In this document: positions 60,261 to 64,000 of the stretch, piece after piece
Position numbering within the stretch: the stretch's first letter is position 1
How the letters are laid out: each line of letters opens with the position of its first letter
NCBI RefSeq assembly: GCF_964340395.1
Contig: NC_135554.1
Coordinates: 15,237,592-15,301,591, forward strand
Reading direction: 5' to 3'
From: Glandiceps talaboti
Taxonomy: Eukaryota > Hemichordata > Enteropneusta > Spengelidae
DNA length: 64,000 nt
The notes under the pieces: model-generated
Seen by the model: only the letters and a program-made list of their open reading frames with translations
The model's database searches: none
What the model was told of the DNA's origin: nothing
Program-made: the position numbers and the translations under genes

Positions 60261-60594
60261 AGATGTGTAGCAATTTCATTAGAATTGGTGTAGTAGGTTT
60301 TGAGATACTGTGTAGACAGATATGGTATATGATATGGTCAAACGAAAAGTTTTAGCACCAATTTCGGTGATGAACAATTATACTTTTTAGGCTCCTGTTA
60401 GTCCTACTTGTTTATGGAGTAATGTAAGTCGTCCCCATCCTTCTTCGACACGGTGTTGAGTGAAACGCGTGCACCGTCTGCAAGCAGGACTAGTATCCTG
60501 CCAGAACCAACAGTCGACAAACGACGGTTGCCTTTCCATTAGAGTGGTATTGATCCGGTTCTCCTGAAATACTCAGATGACTTCTTTTGTTTAG

Positions 60595-60772
60595 ATTTCA
60601 AAATCCGTTCAAGAGATTTCGAAAAGGACCGCGCACAAGCGGAGTTGCTATGATACAAACTCCACGGCCACATCACAGACTTGAATGCGATGTATATGTT
60701 TTTTGTTGTATTGTCATGTATGTTGGCGATTTTTCGAACATGATTAAAAAAATATATAATAAAATAAAATAA
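60595..60772 (+). CDS. Candidate terminal exon, unrecognised
   Basis: After a good acceptor (CTTCTTTTGTTTAG) the frame reads FQNPFKRFRKGPRTSGVAMI, then QTPRPHHRLECDVYVFCC, and ends IKKIYNKIK. Two overlapping AATAAA hexamers (60758-60768) sit right at the stop. The first half is markedly GC-richer than its surroundings, as is 60410-60580 upstream. It could be the last exon of a small gene or a non-coding RNA; no family was recognised. Confidence 0.3.
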
Positions 60773-61317
60773 AACACCTACCTACCCCACCTATTTTAAA
60801 ATTGAATGTTTTTACGCCTTACCCGTACTCGATCAAGAATAAAAAATTATCAAAGGTATGGTTTTTTTTTTCGACGTTGTGCACCTATAACGGAAAATAG
60901 ATGGACGCGATTTGCCACTGTATGATTCTCCTACCCCTTTCATATGAAATGGCGCTTCCCTAAATTAGCAACATGTGACATGTCAAACATAAAATGATAG
61001 CAAAGACAGCACCCACCTGTAGTTTAGTGATTCCCAGTGTGTGACACAGCTAATGAAGTATCTACTGTTTATCGAGTTGTTACCTTATCTAAAGGTACAG
61101 TCAGGAATTGATGTTTAAATATCACCTTCGGCAAAGGGGCAAAATGTACAACAGCGGTACGGTATGATATAGTTGAATCCTATCGGCCTGTCGTGTCGGG
61201 AACAGCACAATATGAATGTTTATGAGGGCGCTGTTACATTTATTACATTATATTTTCCCCATTCGTAATATTACCGGGGGGATGGAGGGTTAGAAGTCCG
61301 TGGTCCCTTGAAATGTC
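60773..61317. other. No supported gene
   Basis: Unique-looking sequence with moderate CpG. Nothing recognised. Confidence 0.4.
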
Positions 61318-61319
61318 TA

Positions 61320-61400
<81 letters not shown>

Positions 61401-61415
61401 GTTTGTTTGTTTGTT
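61318..61415. repeat. (TTAG)n then (TTTG)n array at a LINE 3' end
   Basis: About 20 TTAG units (61318-61397) run into four TTTG units, then TTTGACTTTATTT. On the minus strand this is AATAAAGTCAAACAAAC, so the array extends the LINE tail. Confidence 0.95.
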
Positions 61416-62000
61416 TGACTTTATTTAAACTCGATAAATTGTTGAGCCAAAGGCTCTTCAAACACAAAGTCGAGTAAGGGAAATTTACAATATTTGCATT
61501 AACATATACAGAAAAAATAAATGACAAATTAAGAAGTGGGTAAAATAAAATAATACTAATACTAATAATAATGACTGACACATGAGGGTAGCACAACAGA
61601 AAAATTACATTTGATTTAAAAAGTGAGATTTACATTTCATTTTAAAAGACTTCAAACTAGTAGATGTTCTAAAGTCCTTCAGGAGACTATTCCAGATTTT
61701 AACTCCATTAATCCATCCTTAGCCGGTGTTTTTAAAAGATGCATGCAAACTGGAAAACAACACTGCATGTCTGCAGTGTTGTCTTTATTTATAATATTGT
61801 ATGACCCAACATAAAAAAAAATACGTCTACATTTGTAACACACTGTTTTGGCAAGCTTAGGTGAAAATGGCTAACATAACCAACACGGCTGTTCCAGTTG
61901 GTGTATATGACAAACTACATACTACATACCAAATGTCAACATGTGGGTGTGTGTATGTTTCACGCTAGAAATCAAAATTATTAAACCAGGGTTTACATTT
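61416..62000 (-). mobile_element. LINE 3' fragment
   Basis: Minus strand. INGVKIWNSLLKDFRTSTSL and KSFKMKCKSHFLNQM followed by a stop (about 61700-61618) is the characteristic C-terminus of many LINE ORF2 proteins. A roughly 200-base 3' UTR ends in AATAAAG and the simple-repeat tail. The 5' limit is uncertain; upstream frames are broken. Confidence 0.75.
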
Positions 62001-62224
62001 TTTTCCATTATATCAAGAAATTCATATACCTGTTTCAAAACTGTATTTACTAGCACTACGTCACGTACAGTCTGAACACTGAACTGTTGCTACCAAGTAA
62101 CGTGTATGGCAAGGCCAGAATTATTATTCTATTTTAGCTAACTTGAAATATTATCCTTTATAAATAGTTTGATACGGTCTGGGGTTACTCGTATTTACCC
62201 AGTTTATTTAAAAATCACTTCCTC

Positions 62225-62394
62225 TACGTATTTCATTTTTCACTTTTATGTTTGTGTAATTATTGGATTACAAACACGGACTTGGTCTATGTTGTTTTGT
62301 ATTATATTTTCATGTAGAAAATATTGTGTACTTGTTGATGAATTAATACAAAATACAAAATAAATACATATTTTTCATCCATATAGCCCCTTGG
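62225..62394. mobile_element. Decayed relative of the TTAA MITE
   Basis: ATTACAAACACGGACTTGG and TATGTTGTTTTGTATT correspond to ATTACAAACAAGGACTTGG and TATGTTGTTTCAAATT in the 32.4-kb element, and the right end TTCATCCATATAGCCCC matches its CTCATCCATACGGCCAC. The left end is missing or too diverged to see. Confidence 0.6.
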
Positions 62395-62672
62395 ATAGTT
62401 CGATGACAATTAATTATTAAGACCAAAGATGATTGGCTCACAATCCCTCTATTCGGGACTTTGATTGGATACCAAATTTCTAAGTCGTGTCAAAGATTTC
62501 TCAGCAGTTTCTCTTAGCAGTTTACTGTACAGGGTGCAATGGAGGATAGCCCGCGGAGTAACTAAATTCATACTGTGTGCTAGCAACGGACATGCGTTAA
62601 CGGGAGACACATACGCATCTACGCATCAATCCACAGGGCTTGAAATTGGCCATATTTGTTTAATTTATTTCG

Positions 62673-62738
<66 letters not shown>

Positions 62739-63519
62739 AATGTTTTTTTTACAAAGATGTGTTTTTTTATTGTTTCCTCTTCTTTTTGCAATTGCTTTTT
62801 AAAAACATCTTTTCTCTACAAGGTGTCATGTAACAAAGTAATGATTTGAAAAATTGGTGTTTTGTCTTTTTTTTCTAAATCAATTTTAACCTCTTCTTTT
62901 GCTGGTTTTAATAAACCTGCTTTACTATGACTACCTTATTAATTATTTATTAGTTAGTTCTACTGAGTTCCCTAAACCGGTCACCCTACTTTATTACATG
63001 GCACCCGGTAGGGAAAAGATATTTTTAAAGAGTAAAAAAAAACAAGAGTAAACAATAAACAACTTTTGTAAAGATAGAAATTAAACAGTAAACAACTATT
63101 TGTAAACAAGTATGGTCAATTCCAAGCCTCTGTAATCAGTCCGTACGACACGCATAGCGACAACGCTATACAAAGTAGATGAAAACGACAGTGAACTAGC
63201 TTTTATTTTTATCGTTGATGGCGCCATATATGACCAGTAGAGTCATGTCGGTACATAACTACAACATGTACAACAGCATCTCTCTTTTGACTAGTTAACT
63301 TTTATTTTGAAGATTGATAATATTAATAAACTCGATGAAATGTAGAGCATAAATCTGACTCTACATACTAGCTGTTAAAGTACTTGGTGAACATTTTCAA
63401 GCCACGTCTGTGGCATTTTGTGTGAGGATGCTCTGTAATCTGCCCCGGGAATCTGCCCTTTCGCACTTTACAAACTTCCTGGTAACATTTTCCTATTGGC
63501 AAGCAATTAGGTTTTCAAG
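62395..63519. other. No supported gene; (GT)n array
   Basis: (GT)n at 62673-62737 is the main feature. A 91-codon frame across it is an artefact. The remaining sequence is AT-rich and unassigned. Confidence 0.5.
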
Positions 63520-63525
63520 GGAAAA

Positions 63526-63602
63526 AATAACGAACGGCTTCTAAGAAATTGCAAATGGAGTACTGAAAAAAAACAACGAACGGCTTCTAAGAAATTGTAA
63601 AA
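63526..63602. repeat. 46-bp tandem duplication upstream of the right-edge gene
   Basis: AACGAACGGCTTCTAAGAAA begins at 63529 and again at 63575, with GAGTACTG following each copy. The copies differ at a few positions. Confidence 0.8.
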
Positions 63603-63700
63603 AGTTGAGTACTGGAAAACACATCCTATCAATTATCCAACTATCCGGAAATGTATCCGGTGGTCTGTTACAAGCGAAGGTCACTCGCGGCTTACAAACG

Positions 63701-63707
63701 TATAAAG
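63701..63707 (+). promoter_or_regulatory. TATA-box-like motif
   Basis: TATAAAG lies 41 bases before the ATG at 63742. If it is a real TATA box the 5' UTR would be only about 10 bases, so it may instead be coincidental. A 7-codon upstream frame starts at 63734. Confidence 0.3.
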
Positions 63708-63741
63708 TTCTGGAACTCGAGATTTCAACACACATGGAAAG

Positions 63742-64000
63742 ATGGCCTCGTCTGTAGAGTCTTCTGGGATCAGTCGAATGTTGGCTGTCATTTTTATTTT
63801 ACATTTAACCTGCTCCACAGCTCAGCGTGTTGGACCAAGCTCAGAGCATCGTGGTTCGGCAGATCCACGTCCTCAAGCCGTCTGCAATCCAGTGAACAAC
63901 ATACAAGTTGACGTACCAAATTGTCCAGCTAATCAGACCATTCATGATTTTGTCACCAAGCTAGACAGTTTGGAACAGAGTTTGAAAGATCTTGGACAGA
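63742..64000 (+). CDS. Secreted or membrane-anchored protein, N-terminus (runs off window)
   Basis: An ATG at 63742 opens 86 codons without a stop to the window edge. Residues 13-27 (MLAVIFILHLTCSTA) form a signal peptide core, with likely cleavage before QRVGPSS. Then comes a short polar region (EHRGSADPRPQAVC), a Cys pair (CNPVNNIQVDVPNC), an NQT sequon, and the start of an amphipathic helix (FVTKLDSLEQSLKDLGQ) that looks like a coiled coil. Such a layout is found in fibrinogen-related, olfactomedin and C1q-like secreted proteins; the visible part cannot decide among them. The frame is GC-richer than its flank. No donor is seen before the edge. Confidence 0.7.
   Translation, partial: MASSVESSGISRMLAVIFILHLTCSTAQRVGPSSEHRGSADPRPQAVCNPVNNIQVDVPNCPANQTIHDFVTKLDSLEQSLKDLGQ

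Noticed and set aside
62465-62740. 91-codon plus-strand frame
   Set aside because: Its end is a (GT)n array and the rest has no motif or good start.

Overview
The window is AT-rich animal DNA. It shows canonical GT-AG introns, dense simple-sequence arrays, LINE fragments and small DNA-transposon relics. No operons, ribosome-binding sites or other prokaryotic signals are present. Gene content (ZRANB2, a uronyl 2-O-sulfotransferase, a heparan sulfate 3-O-sulfotransferase) and the short introns suggest a marine invertebrate, either a lophotrochozoan or a non-vertebrate deuterostome. I cannot place it more precisely.

Layout. 1-14 kb has no gene I can name: AT-rich sequence, weak candidate exons on the minus strand (2.57-3.17 kb and 12.35 kb), a CpG-bearing stretch at about 9.9-12.4 kb, and a large inverted tetranucleotide array at 13.3-13.7 kb. 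14.4-24 kb has two weak plus-strand candidate exons and several (TA)n arrays. 24.05-34.31 kb (minus) is a complete seven-exon ZRANB2 gene, an SR-type splicing factor, with three transposon-like elements in its introns. 34.3-36.1 kb is a divergent intergenic region carrying two exact RFX X-box motifs. 36.08-37.80 kb (plus) is an unrecognised 386-residue protein. 41.9-43.8 kb is a 5'-truncated LINE between two copies of a roughly 300-bp sequence. 46.8-51.4 kb (plus) is a uronyl 2-O-sulfotransferase gene, complete from its membrane anchor to its stop. 52-57.6 kb holds a tandem-repeat element, weak exon candidates, a Harbinger-like MITE and a LINE fragment. 57.95-59.22 kb (minus) is a single-exon heparan sulfate 3-O-sulfotransferase. 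59.5-63.5 kb holds repeats and another LINE fragment. The window ends inside a secreted-protein gene that starts at 63742.

How the genes relate. The two sulfotransferases are convergent and about 6.5 kb apart. Both are predicted Golgi type II enzymes that use PAPS to sulfate glycosaminoglycans, on different sugar positions. The 3-O-sulfotransferase has Cys where the family has the Arg of the PAPS 3'-phosphate-binding motif. ZRANB2 and the 386-residue gene are divergent and may share a promoter region; the X-boxes suggest the latter is a ciliary gene.

The most unusual observations are the roughly 300-bp direct repeats that behave like a giant LINE target-site duplication, the paired X-boxes, the Cys substitution in the 3-O-sulfotransferase, and two competing membrane-anchor starts for the uronyl sulfotransferase. 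Exon joins were made by reading splice signals and keeping phase; no transcript evidence was available.
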